A stretch of DNA of 64,000 bases from Myxococcales bacterium (GCA_016709545.1 JADJMO010000006.1:186001-250000), one strand, 5' to 3'. Shown: positions 51,726-63,599, counted from the first letter of the stretch. Notes: generated by a model from the letters alone, not told the origin. Made by a program: numbers and translations.

Positions 51726-52208
51726 ATGCGTCACCAAAAGTCCGGCCGTAAGTTCGATCGCGACCCCTCGAGCCGTCGCGCGATGTTCCGCAACCTCGCT
51801 GCCAACCTCGTGCTGCACGAGCGCATCGAGACCACGGACGCCAAGGCCAAGGAGCTCCGCCGCATCGCGGAGAAGCTCGTGACCAAGGCGACCCGCCTCG
51901 GCAAGGTGGCCTACACCGCGCAGGCCGAGCTCTCGCCGGCCGAGAAGGCGCAGCGCCTCCACGCGACGCGCCTCGTCGGCTCGTTCATCCAGCGCTTCGG
52001 CGCCCGCACCATGCCGGGCGGCGACATCCAGAAGGTCGACCTCGTCGAGAAGATCTTCGTCGACCTCGCCAAGCGCTTCGCCGGTCGTCCGGGTGGCTAC
52101 ACCCGCATCGTGAAGCTCGGCGTCCGCAAGGGCGACGGCGCGCACATGTCGATCATCGAGTGGGTCAGCGCCGCCGCCGAGGCGCCCGCCGCCGAAGCCA
52201 AGGCCTGA
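51726..52208 (+). CDS. rplQ: Large ribosomal subunit protein bL17 (L17)
   Basis: A 160-residue protein. MRHQKSGRKFDRDPSSRRAMFRNLAANLVLHERIETT is the family start. The C-terminal half beyond about residue 125 has an extra Ala-rich tail. It is the last gene of the operon and is followed by a strong terminator. Confidence 0.96.
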   Translation: MRHQKSGRKFDRDPSSRRAMFRNLAANLVLHERIETTDAKAKELRRIAEKLVTKATRLGKVAYTAQAELSPAEKAQRLHATRLVGSFIQRFGARTMPGGDIQKVDLVEKIFVDLAKRFAGRPGGYTRIVKLGVRKGDGAHMSIIEWVSAAAEAPAAEAKA

Positions 52209-52229
52209 GCCTTCTTCGTCACCAAGCAT

Positions 52230-52268
52230 CGCGCCGCGCTCCGAGAGGAGTCGCGGCGCGGTTGCTTT
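52230..52268 (+). terminator. Rho-independent terminator after rplQ
   Basis: Nine-base arms CGCGCCGCG (52230-52238) and CGCGGCGCG (52252-52260) with an inner CTCC/GGAG and a GAGA tetraloop, followed by GTTGCTTTTG. It ends the ribosomal operon 21 bases after its stop, and stands 10 bases from the stop of the convergent gene. Confidence 0.88.
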
Positions 52269-52277
52269 TGTGGCCGT

Positions 52278-53708
52278 TCAGGCCGTACGCGCGTGGTGGG
52301 CCGGCGGCGCCTTGGGCGTCGTCTTCGGCGGGGACTTCTTGCCGACGAAGAGCAGCGCGAGGATCGCGGCGAGCAGCCCGGCACCCCCGGCGAGGGCGTA
52401 GCGGCGAAGGCGATCGTCGGCGCGGCGACTGTCCGCGTCCATGCGGGCGAGGAGCTCGCGGCAGCGCGCGTGATCGGGGGCGCTCGCCAGCGCGCGCTGG
52501 AGCAGCGAGGGATCGGCCACCCCGCGGTCGGGCAGATCGAGCGTGTCGAGGTAGGCGACGTCGGCGTCGATGGTGGCGCCGAGCGGGGTGCCCGCGGCGA
52601 GCCGGGCCGCCTTCGCGTAGTGCGCGCGCGCCGCGGGGCGATCGGTCGGCTCCTTCTTGCGGGCGAGATCGACGTAGGCCCCGGCGAGCTCGGCGCGCCG
52701 CTCGAACAGGGGCGCGCGCGCGAGGAGCGCGTCGTACGAGGCGACCGCCTCCTCGAGGCGGCCCGCGTCGCGGTGGGCCTTGCCCTCGTCGAACAGCTTG
52801 AAGACGTCGGCGAGCCGCACCTTGTCGTGGGCGACGACGAGGGCGTCGAGCAGCCGCTTGGCCGACCAGTCGTCGCCGACCTTCTCGCTCGTGAAGGCCT
52901 CGTAGGCCTCCTTGAGGGCGAGGCGACCGTCGTTGCCGTACTGGGCGATGGCCCAGCGCGCCGCGTCGCGGACCGGCGCGCGATCGGCGTTGAGGTAGGA
53001 GGTGAGCACGCGCGCGGCGTCCGGATCCTTGGTCTTGCCGAACGCCGTGAGGACGTCGGCGAGGGCCTGCGGATCCTTCACCTGCACCGCGTCGCTCGGG
53101 AGGAACTTGCCGAGCCCGTCGAGGGTCTTGTTGGCCCACCCGCGCAGGTCCTTGTCCGCGTCGTTGCGGACCTCGAGCAGGGCCGCCACCGCGTGGTCGC
53201 CCATGCGCTTGAGGCCGGCGGTGGCGGTGCTCTTGAGCATGCCCTTGTGGGCCACGGCGACGCGCACCAGCAGGCGCGCGCCCGCCACGTTGCCCTGCTT
53301 CTCCGCCGCCTTCATCCCGGCGAGCACGAGCGCGAGCGCGCGGTGCGCCGGCGTGTTGCCCGCGGTGACGACCGCGATGAGGACGTCGGCGTCGTCGGGG
53401 CTGCCTGGGGGCAAGGACTTCTTCGCCTTGTCGAGCACGAGCCACATCGGCCCCGGGCCGCTGCCCGGCTCGAGCACCCGCGCCTCCAGCGCGGGGAAGG
53501 CCTCGGGGGCCGTCGTCGAGAGCGCCTGCGCGGCGCCGATGCGCACGGAAGGCGTCGGGTCGGCGAGCTTGGCGATGGCCCCGTCGACCTCGGCGGTCGG
53601 GACCGCGGCCGAGGTCGAGGTGGAGGGCACCGGCGGCGCGGCGGACGCGGGACCGGCGAGCGCCGTCGAGGCGCAGAACAGAGCGACGAGGAGACGGGGC
53701 TTCTGCAT
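52278..53708 (-). CDS. Exported HEAT/TPR-type protein with C-terminal transmembrane helix
   Basis: A 476-residue protein: signal peptide MQKPRLLVALFCASTALAGPASA, then an Ala/Val-rich helical region with HEAT-like units (DADKDLRGWANKTLDGLGKF, DRAPVRDAARWAIAQYG) and TPR-like sequence (LFDEGKAHRDAGRLEEAVASYDALLARAP), then a terminal transmembrane helix (LAGGAGLLAAILALLFVG) with a basic tail. It probably sits in the periplasm anchored in the inner membrane. ATG 53708 starts the signal peptide. It is seven bases after the corrected acylphosphatase stop, so the two form an operon. Confidence 0.82.
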   Translation of the reverse strand: MQKPRLLVALFCASTALAGPASAAPPVPSTSTSAAVPTAEVDGAIAKLADPTPSVRIGAAQALSTTAPEAFPALEARVLEPGSGPGPMWLVLDKAKKSLPPGSPDDADVLIAVVTAGNTPAHRALALVLAGMKAAEKQGNVAGARLLVRVAVAHKGMLKSTATAGLKRMGDHAVAALLEVRNDADKDLRGWANKTLDGLGKFLPSDAVQVKDPQALADVLTAFGKTKDPDAARVLTSYLNADRAPVRDAARWAIAQYGNDGRLALKEAYEAFTSEKVGDDWSAKRLLDALVVAHDKVRLADVFKLFDEGKAHRDAGRLEEAVASYDALLARAPLFERRAELAGAYVDLARKKEPTDRPAARAHYAKAARLAAGTPLGATIDADVAYLDTLDLPDRGVADPSLLQRALASAPDHARCRELLARMDADSRRADDRLRRYALAGGAGLLAAILALLFVGKKSPPKTTPKAPPAHHARTA

Positions 53709-53715
53709 GGGCACC

Positions 53716-53995
53716 TCAGTCCGTGATCCGAAAAATCCGGGAAGTCACCGACGTAGGAACGCCAGCGGACCTGGACGTCGTCCACGCGGGCCGCCGAAGG
53801 GCCGCGTTCGGCCCAGAGCTGGAGCTGCTTGAGAGAGGTCTCCTCCCCCTCGGCCAGCATCTCGACCGCGCCGTCGGAGCGGTTCTTCACCCAGCCGGTG
53901 AGGCCGAGCCGCCGGGCCTCGCGCTGGGTGGAGGCGCGGAAGAACACGCCCTGCACCCGGCCGCGCACGAGGACGTGGAGCTGCTTCATCGACAT
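53716..53995 (-). CDS. acyP: Acylphosphatase (one-base insertion at 53731-53735)
   Basis: A small cytoplasmic enzyme that hydrolyses acyl phosphates. RGRVQGVFFRASTQREA carries the catalytic Arg and GWVKN the catalytic Asn. As given the frame does not stop near the expected end. Removing one A from the run AAAAA (53731-53735) gives GDFPDFRITD and a TGA at 53716, for 92 residues, the standard length and ending. The stop is then seven bases from the downstream gene. ATG 53995 or 53989 may be used. Confidence 0.87.
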
Positions 53996-54055
53996 CCTGG
54001 CCCGGCTTAGCAAGGGCTCTCGGGTCGGGCCAACGATCCGGTACCATGCGGTGAC

Positions 54056-56353
<2,298 letters not shown>

Positions 56354-56365
56354 TACACGCCGGCG

Positions 56366-57238
56366 ATGGCGTTCGACCTCTCGCTCGTGGGCAAGCCCTC
56401 CGAACCTTCGACCTTCGACTACACGTGGAAGGACGCGTCGCTCTATGCGCTCGGCATCGGGGCCAAGGCGGACGAGCTCGACTACCTGTTCGAGGGCAAG
56501 CCGCCGCGCGGCGAGAGCAGCGGCGAGGGCCCGCTCGTCTACCCGTCGTTCGCGGTGGTGCCCGCCTACGCGCCGATGATCGGCCTGCTCGCGCGGAGCG
56601 GCGGCAACCTCGCGATGGTGGTGCACGGCGGCCAGAAGGTGCGCATGCACCGGCCGCTCCCGCCCGAGGGATCGCTGCGCACGACCGCGACCATCCGCGG
56701 CATCTACGACATCAAGAAGTTCGCCTCGATCATCACCGACACGCACACGGTCGACGCCAAGACGGGCGAGCCGCTGTTCGACACCACGTGGACCATCATC
56801 TTCCGTGGCGAGGGCGGCTTCGGTGGCTCGCCGCCCCCGAAGGACGAGCCCATCGTGATCCCCGCGGGCGCCGCGCCCGATTTTTCGGTGCGCGAGCCGA
56901 CGAGCAAGGAGCAGGCGCTCCTCTATCGCCTCTCGGGCGACCTCAACCCCCTCCACGCCGACCCGGCGTTCGCCGCGGCCGCGGGCTTCACGCAGGGCCC
57001 CATCCTGCACGGCCTCTGCACCTACGGGCACATGGTCCGCCACGTGGTGAAGAGCCTCTGCGACGGCGATGCGCGCAAGCTCAAGGGGTTCGACGGCCAG
57101 TTCAAGCGCCCGGTGTGGCCGGGCGACGTGCTCGTCACCAACGGCTGGAAGATCGGCGACAGCCGCTGGGCGCTCCAGGTCGCGGTCGAGAACCGCGAAG
57201 GCGAGGTCGTGATCGGCAACGCGCAGGCGCTGCTGTAG
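56366..57238 (+). CDS. MaoC-like (R)-specific enoyl-CoA hydratase / type 2 multifunctional enzyme hydratase
   Basis: A 290-residue double hot-dog protein. The C-terminal half has the hydratase 2 motif YRLSGDLNPLHADPAFAAAAGF with catalytic Asp and His. The N-terminal half (LVYPSFAVVPAYAPMIG, HGGQKVRMHRPLPPEG) is the second hot-dog. It hydrates trans-2-enoyl-CoA to (R)-3-hydroxyacyl-CoA, serving beta-oxidation of branched or steroid side-chains or PHA supply. It begins 12 bases after the kinase stop. Confidence 0.92.
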   Translation: MAFDLSLVGKPSEPSTFDYTWKDASLYALGIGAKADELDYLFEGKPPRGESSGEGPLVYPSFAVVPAYAPMIGLLARSGGNLAMVVHGGQKVRMHRPLPPEGSLRTTATIRGIYDIKKFASIITDTHTVDAKTGEPLFDTTWTIIFRGEGGFGGSPPPKDEPIVIPAGAAPDFSVREPTSKEQALLYRLSGDLNPLHADPAFAAAAGFTQGPILHGLCTYGHMVRHVVKSLCDGDARKLKGFDGQFKRPVWPGDVLVTNGWKIGDSRWALQVAVENREGEVVIGNAQALL

Positions 57239-57273
57239 CTCGCTGGGAATCACCCGCCGCACTGCCCGGCGCG

Positions 57274-58676
57274 CTAGATCACCCACCGGGCAGCGGGCAG
57301 CGGCGAGACGACGTCGGGGAACCCCTCGGCGGCGAGGCGCTGGGTGAGCGCGGTCTGCGACTTGGGCTCGCCGTGCAGAGCGCGACGCGGCGGAGCTTGC
57401 CGCGATCGCGGGCGGCCACGGCGAACTCCACGAGCTCACGCTGGTCGGCGTGGGCCGAGAAGCCGTTGAGCACCACGACCTCGGCGCGTCGGTCGCGCTC
57501 GACGCCGAAGATCTTCACCCGGGCGCGCTTCTCGACGAGGCGCCGGCCGAGGGTGTGCTGCGCCTGGAAACCCACGATGCAGACCGTGTTGCGGTCGTCC
57601 TCGATGGTGGCCTTGAGGTGGTGGAGCACGCGGCCCGACTCGCACATGCCGCTCGCGCTGATGATGACGCAGGGGGAAGGGTCGGCGTCGATGCGCACGC
57701 TCTCTTCCTTGTCGGCCACGTACTCGAGGGTGGGGAAGTCGAACGGCGAGTCGCGCCGCAGGAGCGCGCGGCTCTCCTCGTCGTAGCACTCGGGGTGCAG
57801 CCGGAAGACGTCGGTCACCTTCACGGTGAGCGGTGAGTCCACGTAGACCGGGAGGCGAGGGATCTTGCCCTCGAGCTCCGCCTTCTTGAGCGCGAACACG
57901 AGCTCCTGCGCGCGCTCGAGCGCGAACGCCGGGATGATCACCTTGCCACCCCGCTGGTAGGTGCGCCGGATGACCTCGGCGAGCTCGTCGCCCATCTCCT
58001 GGATCGGCGCGTGGAAGCGGTCGCCGTAGGTGCTCTCGGTGATGAGCGCGTCGACGCGATCGGGGATCTCGGGGTCGCGCAGGATCGGCATGTTCTTGCG
58101 GCCGAGATCGCCGGTGAAGCACAGCCGCTTCCAGGTGCCCTCGTCGTCGACGTCGAGCACGACGATCGCGCTCCCGAGCACGTGCCCCGCGTCGAAGAAC
58201 GTGAGCCGCACGCCCTCGGCGATGGTGTGCGTGCGATGGTAGGGCACGCAGGTGGTCTGCCCGAGGGTGCGCTCCACCTCGACCGCGGTGTAGAGCGGGT
58301 CGACCCGGTCCATGTCCACGTTGTCGCGGTCGATCATCTTGTTGATGTGTCGCGCGTCGGCGGCCTGGATCATGGCCGCGTCCTCGAGCATGGCGGCGCA
58401 GAGGTCGCGGGTGGCCGGGGTCGTGTAGATGTCGCCCTGGTACCCGTTGCCCACCAGCAGCGGCAGCGCGCCCGAGTGGTCGATGTGCGCGTGCGAGAGC
58501 ACCACCGCGTCGATCTTCTGCGGATCGAGGGGCAGGTTCTTGTTGCGCTCGATCGATTCGCGGCGCCGCCCCTGGTAGAGCCCGCAGTCGAGCAGCACCG
58601 TGGCGTGCGGGGTGTGCACGAGGTGCATGGAGCCGGTGACGGTCTGCGCCGCCCCGACGAACTCGACGGTGATCAT
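57274..58676 (-). CDS. MBL-fold beta-CASP nuclease (one-base deletion near 57377)
   Basis: A 467-residue metallo-beta-lactamase RNA-processing protein. Metal motifs: SHAHIDHSG (HxHxDH), FFDAGHVLGS, FTGDLGR. The beta-CASP part has ESTYGDR, IPAFALERAQE, FSAHADQ. Such proteins cut or degrade RNA, related to CPSF-type enzymes. As given the last 35 residues are out of frame; one extra base between 57377 and 57378 gives LLHGEPKSQTALTQRLAAEGF and stop TAG at 57274, the normal family ending. The ATG at 58676 overlaps the stop of the upstream beta-helix gene. Confidence 0.9.
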
Positions 58677-59968
58677 GCGGGGCCGCAGAGCTTGCCGCCG
58701 ACGCTCTTGTTCTTGGCCGCGGGCTCCCCGACCTTGCCGCACTTCTTGTCGCCGTCCTCGAGGAACGCGGGGCCGGTGATGTGCTCGAACGTGCAGCCGG
58801 TGATGGTGACGCCGCCCTCGATCTCCTTCGAGGTCACGCCGTACCAGCGGATCGCGCCGACGCCGTTGTCGTCGTGGCCGGCGTACTTGAACACGCAGTC
58901 CTCGAGCTTGAGGTTGGTGGTCTTCTTGTCGAGGATGAACCCCGACCAGTCGCCGGCGGCCGCGGTGGCGTTGGCGCTCGTGAAGGTGACCTCCTTGGCC
59001 TGGACGCCGCCGCCGTTGCCGCCGCCGATCCAGACGTGGACGCTGGCGGTGAACTTCACCGTGGTCTTGTCGGCGATCTTCACGATCGCCGCCGACTTGT
59101 CGCCGTTCACCTCGATGTTGGCGTCGACCACGATGGGCCCGTCGACCTCGGGCCAGTTCTGCGAGGCCTTGATGGTGCCGTGGGTGTGGATGGGCTTTCC
59201 GCCGAGCTTGTTCTTGCCGAGGCTCCCCATCCCGCTCGCGTGGACGGTGACGGCGGTGTCCTCGACGCCCTTGAAGTCGTTGCCCTCGAGCTTGGCGAAG
59301 GCGCTGTCCTCGCTGTCGTTGAGGACGCCGTCCTCGGCGTGCGCGAACGTGCTGTTGGTGATCGCGACGCGGCCCGGGCTCACGTGTCCGTAGAAGGCGA
59401 TCGCCGCCTTGCCGTTGTCGTCGTGTCCCGTGTAGTCGAACTTCACGTGGTCGAAGACCGTGCCGGCCGACGTCTTCTCGGCGAGGCGCACGCCGACCCA
59501 GTCGCCTTTGGCCGGGGACTTGTTGTTGGAGGTCAGCGTGATGGGCTCCTCTTCGGTGCCCTTGGCGACGATCTTTCCGTAGTCGACCCAGACGGCGACG
59601 TTGGTCTCGAACTTGAGCGTGACGCCGGGCTCGATGGTCAGGACCGCGCCTTCGGCCACGTGGAGGTTCTCCTTCACGACGAGGGTGCAGCCCTTCGAGA
59701 AGGTCCAGTCGGCGCTGAGGGTGCTGCCACTCTCGGGGAGCTTGCAGCCGGCGCCGCCCTTGGCCTTCTTGGGGGCCTCTTCGTCGCCGCCTTTGTCGTC
59801 GCCCTTGTCGCCCTTGTCGTCGCCCTTCTTCTTCTTCTTGGTGCTGCCCTTGTCGTCGCCCTCGTCCTTGTCCTTCTTCTTGGACTCGGCGGGCGGATCG
59901 GCCTTCTTGGTGCAGGCCGCGGCGCTGCAGACGACGGACAGGGCGATGAGGAGAGAGAGCTTCCGCAT
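58673..59968 (-). CDS. Right-handed beta-helix lipoprotein with duplicated unit
   Basis: A 431-residue lipoprotein: signal MRKLSLLIALSVVCSAAAC, then a Lys/Asp-rich linker, then a parallel beta-helix region (LTIEPGVTLKFE, ITLTSNN, VAITNSTFAHAEDG). Two halves each contain Y(T/A)GHDDNG followed by AI and YG, so one unit has been duplicated. The end has two Cys (KKCGKVG, GKLCGPA). The fold is used for surface polysaccharide binding or pectate-lyase-like activity, but no catalytic residues are evident. It overlaps the beta-CASP gene by four bases. Confidence 0.85.
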   Translation of the reverse strand: MRKLSLLIALSVVCSAAACTKKADPPAESKKKDKDEGDDKGSTKKKKKGDDKGDKGDDKGGDEEAPKKAKGGAGCKLPESGSTLSADWTFSKGCTLVVKENLHVAEGAVLTIEPGVTLKFETNVAVWVDYGKIVAKGTEEEPITLTSNNKSPAKGDWVGVRLAEKTSAGTVFDHVKFDYTGHDDNGKAAIAFYGHVSPGRVAITNSTFAHAEDGVLNDSEDSAFAKLEGNDFKGVEDTAVTVHASGMGSLGKNKLGGKPIHTHGTIKASQNWPEVDGPIVVDANIEVNGDKSAAIVKIADKTTVKFTASVHVWIGGGNGGGVQAKEVTFTSANATAAAGDWSGFILDKKTTNLKLEDCVFKYAGHDDNGVGAIRWYGVTSKEIEGGVTITGCTFEHITGPAFLEDGDKKCGKVGEPAAKNKSVGGKLCGPA

Positions 59969-60022
59969 GGGCGCGATTTACGCCCGTCCAGGCCGGCGCC
60001 ACAACCCCTGACCGTGGTGGGC

Positions 60023-60697
60023 TCAGGGTGCCCTTCCGACGGTGTGCACGAGCCGCAAGGCCCCGCAGGCGGCGCCGAATCCATTGTCGATGTTCACGAC
60101 GAAGAGTCCGCTCGTGCAGCTCGCCAGCATGGCCGAGAGCGCCGTTTCGCCGCCTCGCGCCGCGCCGTAACCGGTGGAGGTGGGCACCCCCACGATCGCG
60201 CACGCGACCAGGCCACCGAGCACCGTGGGCAGGGCGGCGTCCATGCCCGCGACGGCGATGACGACCTGGTGCCGGCGGATCTCGTCGATGCGATCGAGCA
60301 GGCGATGCAGCCCCGCGACCCCGACGTCGGCGATCGCGGTCACCGGCTCGCCGTAGAAGCGCAGCGTGCGCGCCGCCTCGCGCGCGACCCGTGCATCCGA
60401 GGTGCCCGCGGAGACGACGCAGACGCGGGGGGCGGTGTCGGGCAGGGGGCTCGGCGCGCCGAAGAACGCGGTGCGCGAGACCAGGTCGTAGTCGACGCGG
60501 TCGCGGTGGCGCTCGGGGAGCGCGGCGTGCTGCTCCTCGGTCATGCGCGTGCAGAGGAAGGCGACCTCGCGGGCCGCGGCCTGGTCGAAGATCTCGGCGA
60601 GGTGGTCGTCGGTTTTGCCGGCGCAGAGGATGGCCTCGGCGATGCCGATCCGGCTGCCCCGATCGAAGTCGAGGCGGATGTCGTCGCGTGCGCTCAC
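60023..60697 (-). CDS. larB: Nickel pincer cofactor biosynthesis carboxylase LarB-like protein
   Basis: A 224-residue protein of the LarB/AIR-carboxylase type. LarB carboxylates and hydrolyses nicotinic acid adenine dinucleotide to start the nickel pincer nucleotide used by lactate racemase LarA. The LDFDRGSRIGIAEAILCAGKT start and the end NIDNGFGAACGALRLVHTVGR fit. GTG 60697 follows GGAG by eight bases. LarA, LarC and LarE are not in this window. It is 32 bases downstream of the rseP-type gene and may be in its operon. Confidence 0.88.
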   Translation of the reverse strand: MSARDDIRLDFDRGSRIGIAEAILCAGKTDDHLAEIFDQAAAREVAFLCTRMTEEQHAALPERHRDRVDYDLVSRTAFFGAPSPLPDTAPRVCVVSAGTSDARVAREAARTLRFYGEPVTAIADVGVAGLHRLLDRIDEIRRHQVVIAVAGMDAALPTVLGGLVACAIVGVPTSTGYGAARGGETALSAMLASCTSGLFVVNIDNGFGAACGALRLVHTVGRAP

Positions 60698-60729
60698 GGG
60701 TGGTCTCCAGCAAGGGCCGTGAAGGCCCA

Positions 60730-61771
60730 CTACCCCTTCATGAACAGGCCGAGGATCTTCTTGCCGATCTCGATGAAGAACAGCGGCAGGAACAGGGTGA
60801 GCAGCGTGAGTATGCCGACGAGGTGCACACGCGCCTCGATCTTGGCGTCGGGCCTGCGCCGCGAGATGAACTCGTAGACGAGGAACGCGATGCGCCCGCC
60901 GTCGAGGGCCGGGAATGGGATGAGGTTGAAGACGCAGAGGTAGATCGACAGCAAGATGAACAGGCCCACGAACTCGTACACGCCCTGGCGGTACTGCTCG
61001 CGCGCCTCGTCGACGATGCCGACCGGTCCCTTGAGATCGGCCTTGTCCTTGCGACTGATCACGCGCGCGAGGCCGACCACCATGCGCGCCGCGCTCTTGG
61101 GTGGCTCGACGAGGGCGAGCTTGGTGGCCTCTCCGACGCCGACCCGACGGCGCGTCTCCTTGGCCACGATGCCGATGCGGCCCTCCTGCGACGGCGTGAC
61201 GGCGAGGGGCACGAGCGCTCCGTTGCGATCGACCAGCACCTCGATGTTCTTGCCCGCGTTCTCGGAGATGACCTTCTTCATCTCCATCCAGTCGTGGACC
61301 TCTTTGCCGGCGACCTTGCGGATCTCGTCGCCCGCGAGGATCTTCCCCTCGGCCGCGGCCTGCGGGACGATGTAGCCGACCTTCATCCCGTCGATCTTGC
61401 CGTCGCCGATCCCGAGGCTCATGGTGAGCGCGAAGAACGCGATGACCGCGAACAGGTAGTTGGCGAGCGGCCCGGCGAGGATGGTGAGGAACCGGCCGAG
61501 CCAGGAGGCGTTCGCGTAGCTCCCCTTGTCGTCGGGCTCGATCTCCTCGTGCGGGTTCATGCCCGCGATCTGCACGTACGCGAGGGAACGGCAAGAGGCC
61601 GATCTGGTAGGTGGTGTCCGAGCCCTCTGGCTTCTTCGAGTACAGCACCGGACCGAAGCCGATCGAGAACCGCAGCACACGCATGCCGAACAGCCGCGCG
61701 ACCGCGAAGTGTCCGGCCTCGTGGACCGCCATCAGGAGGCCGAGCCCGAGGATCGAGAGCAGTACACCCAT
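60730..61771 (-). CDS. rseP: RseP-type site-2 protease, M50 family (one-base insertion at 61584-61586)
   Basis: An intramembrane zinc protease that acts in regulated proteolysis of anti-sigma factors. HEAGH is at residues 17-21, the second metal motif is in FPALDGGRIAF, and a PDZ domain lies between (VPQAAAEGKILAGDEIRKVAGKEVHDW). As given, the first 66 residues and the rest are in different frames. Removing one G from GGG (61584-61586) gives LLPFLAYVQIAGMNP and 346 residues, the family norm. It is usually essential, so a sequence error is likely. A gene for a sigma factor lies divergent beside it. Confidence 0.9.
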
Positions 61772-61832
61772 TCGCCGAGGAGCTTAGCGTGGACGACGCC
61801 CCGGTGCTCGAACCTGATATGCTCCTCGCTCC

Positions 61833-62582
61833 ATGTCGGCTCCATCCGAGAAGACCGCTCCCCCGAAGCCCCCCGAGACCTCGACCGTGTCCGCCTCGAT
61901 CTCCACGCCGGCGCCCGGTTCCTCGATCCCGGGTTCGGGCCTGAGCGCTGGCCTGGAGCGGGCTGCGACCATGGACCCGCTGGACGAGCTCGACACCGGC
62001 AAGAGCGTCCCGCCTCCGCCGCCGGTCGAGCAGGCCATCCGCGCCGCGCTCGACAAGCAAGACGTGCGCACCGCGCTCCGGCTCGCCGCCGAGCACTACC
62101 GCACGCCGCTCGTCCGCTTCTGCCTGGCCTTCGTGAGCGACGAGGTCACCGCCGAAGACGTGGCGCAGACCGCGCTCGCCGTCGCCGCCGAGCGCGCCAA
62201 GGACTTCTCCGGGCAGAGCACGTTCCGCACCTGGCTGTTCGGGATCGCGCGGCACAAGGCGCTCGACGCGGCGGTTGCCCGCCAGGGCATGCCGCTCTCC
62301 GCCGTCAGCGACTCCCGCTGGATCGCCGACGCGATCGGGCCCGTCACCGGCCTCCGCCAGGCCGAAGACCTCGGCACGCTGCGCAGCATCCTCGACACGC
62401 TCGGCGAGGAGACCCGCGCGCTCCTCGAGATGCGCTTCGAACAAGAGGCCTCCTACAAGGAGATCGCCGAGGTGTTCGAGATCAGCGAGCAGGCGGCCCG
62501 CAAGCGCATGTTCGACGCGCTCGAGAAGATGCGGAAGCTCATCACCACCGCCCGCGGTGACTTCTTCGACAGCCGTCGCTGA
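61833..62582 (+). CDS. Sigma-70 family RNA polymerase sigma factor, ECF-like
   Basis: A 249-residue sigma factor with region 2 (YRTPLVRFCLAFVSDEVTAEDVAQTALAVA, then TFRTWLFGIARHKALD) and region 4 (LRSILDTLGEETRALLEMRFEQEASYKEIAEVFEISEQAARKRM). The first 65 residues are a Pro/Ser-rich, probably disordered extension, longer than in most ECF factors. No anti-sigma gene is next to it; the neighbour rseP-type protease, read the other way, could be functionally linked (inference). Confidence 0.88.
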   Translation: MSAPSEKTAPPKPPETSTVSASISTPAPGSSIPGSGLSAGLERAATMDPLDELDTGKSVPPPPPVEQAIRAALDKQDVRTALRLAAEHYRTPLVRFCLAFVSDEVTAEDVAQTALAVAAERAKDFSGQSTFRTWLFGIARHKALDAAVARQGMPLSAVSDSRWIADAIGPVTGLRQAEDLGTLRSILDTLGEETRALLEMRFEQEASYKEIAEVFEISEQAARKRMFDALEKMRKLITTARGDFFDSRR

Positions 62583-62593
62583 AGCGCCTGGGT

Positions 62594-63599
62594 TCAGTGT
62601 ATGGAGTGCACCGAGCTCGCGGGGCTCGGCGCGCTGCCGATCGACGCGGCCTGGGAGGCGACGGTGATCCTGACCACGGCGGCGAGCGCCGCGGCCACGA
62701 GCGTGAGCACGAGCGGCCTGCGGGGACTGGTGCGGGCGCCATCGCCAGCGCGCCGCGGAAGCTCGAGCGCTCGTGCTCGCTCGCGAGCGCCGTTGCGCGA
62801 GCTCGGCCGAGCGGGGACGCCGGGCCGGATCGAGGTGGGAGGAGCGCGGCGAGCACGGCCTTGGTGACCGCGTCGGCGCGCACGCCTGCGAGGTCGGCCG
62901 CCCACCGTGCGGGTCGAGCGAGTTGGGCGAGCGGCCCGTGGCGGCGTAGTAAGCGGTGGCGCCGACCCCGTAGAGATCGGCCTCGATGGAGACCTCGCCG
63001 GCGCGCTGCTCGGGCGCCGTGTACCCCGGCGTGACGACGAGGGTGGGGTACCGCGCGTCGCCCTCGGCGGCGATGCCGTCGAAATCGATCAGCACGGGGC
63101 GCCGATCGTTCGCGCGGAACATCACGTTGCGCGGGGTGAGATCGCCGTGGAGGATCTCCTCGTCGTGGAGGTGCTGCACGACCGCGAGCAGATCGTCGAG
63201 CAGCGCGCGCAGCGAAGGGCCGATGAACCGCTCGCCGGCCATGACCCGCTGCGCCAGGGTGCCGCCGTCGAGGCGCTCGAGGGCGAGGAACGAGCGCTGC
63301 GTGTGCGACTCGACCCCGAGCACACGGGGCAGGCTCGGGTGCTGGAGGGTGGCGAGGAGCCGCGCGCTGTCCCGGAACACCTCGTGCACCGCGGCCGGGT
63401 TGAGGGGGGACAAGGGCAGCACCTTGACGGCGGCGCGCTGCCCCGACTCGCTCTCGGCGGCGTAGACGGTGCCGAGGCCGCCCTTGCCGAGCTCGTCGCC
63501 GAGCCGGAAGCCGCCGCACACCGCGGTGCTGCGAAAGCAGCTCGCGCAAGCCTCGGAGGTTCCCGGGAGGGGGGCATCGCAGTGGGGGCAACGGCGCAT
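62594..63599 (-). CDS. Zinc-ribbon Ser/Thr kinase with transmembrane tail, four indels
   Basis: A kinase starting MRRCPHCDAP: a zinc ribbon with two C-x2-C pairs at the N-terminus, then the kinase (GKGGLGTVYAA, AVKVLPL, HGDLTPRN catalytic loop, DFDG in place of DFG, YTAPEQRAG). The tail is broken: reading shifts near 62895, 62838, 62790 and 62723. Correcting three deletions and one insertion gives AVLAALLHLDPARRPRSAELAQ, a helix LVLTLVAAALAAVV and about 335 residues ending at 62594. The variants HGD and DFDG suggest lowered or lost activity. Convergent with the sigma gene. Confidence 0.75.

Noticed and set aside
57279..60713. One giant minus-strand protein joining LarB, beta-helix and nuclease regions
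   Set aside because: The frame is open through GC bias; separate starts with overlapping stops (ATGA at 58,673) and different domains show distinct genes.
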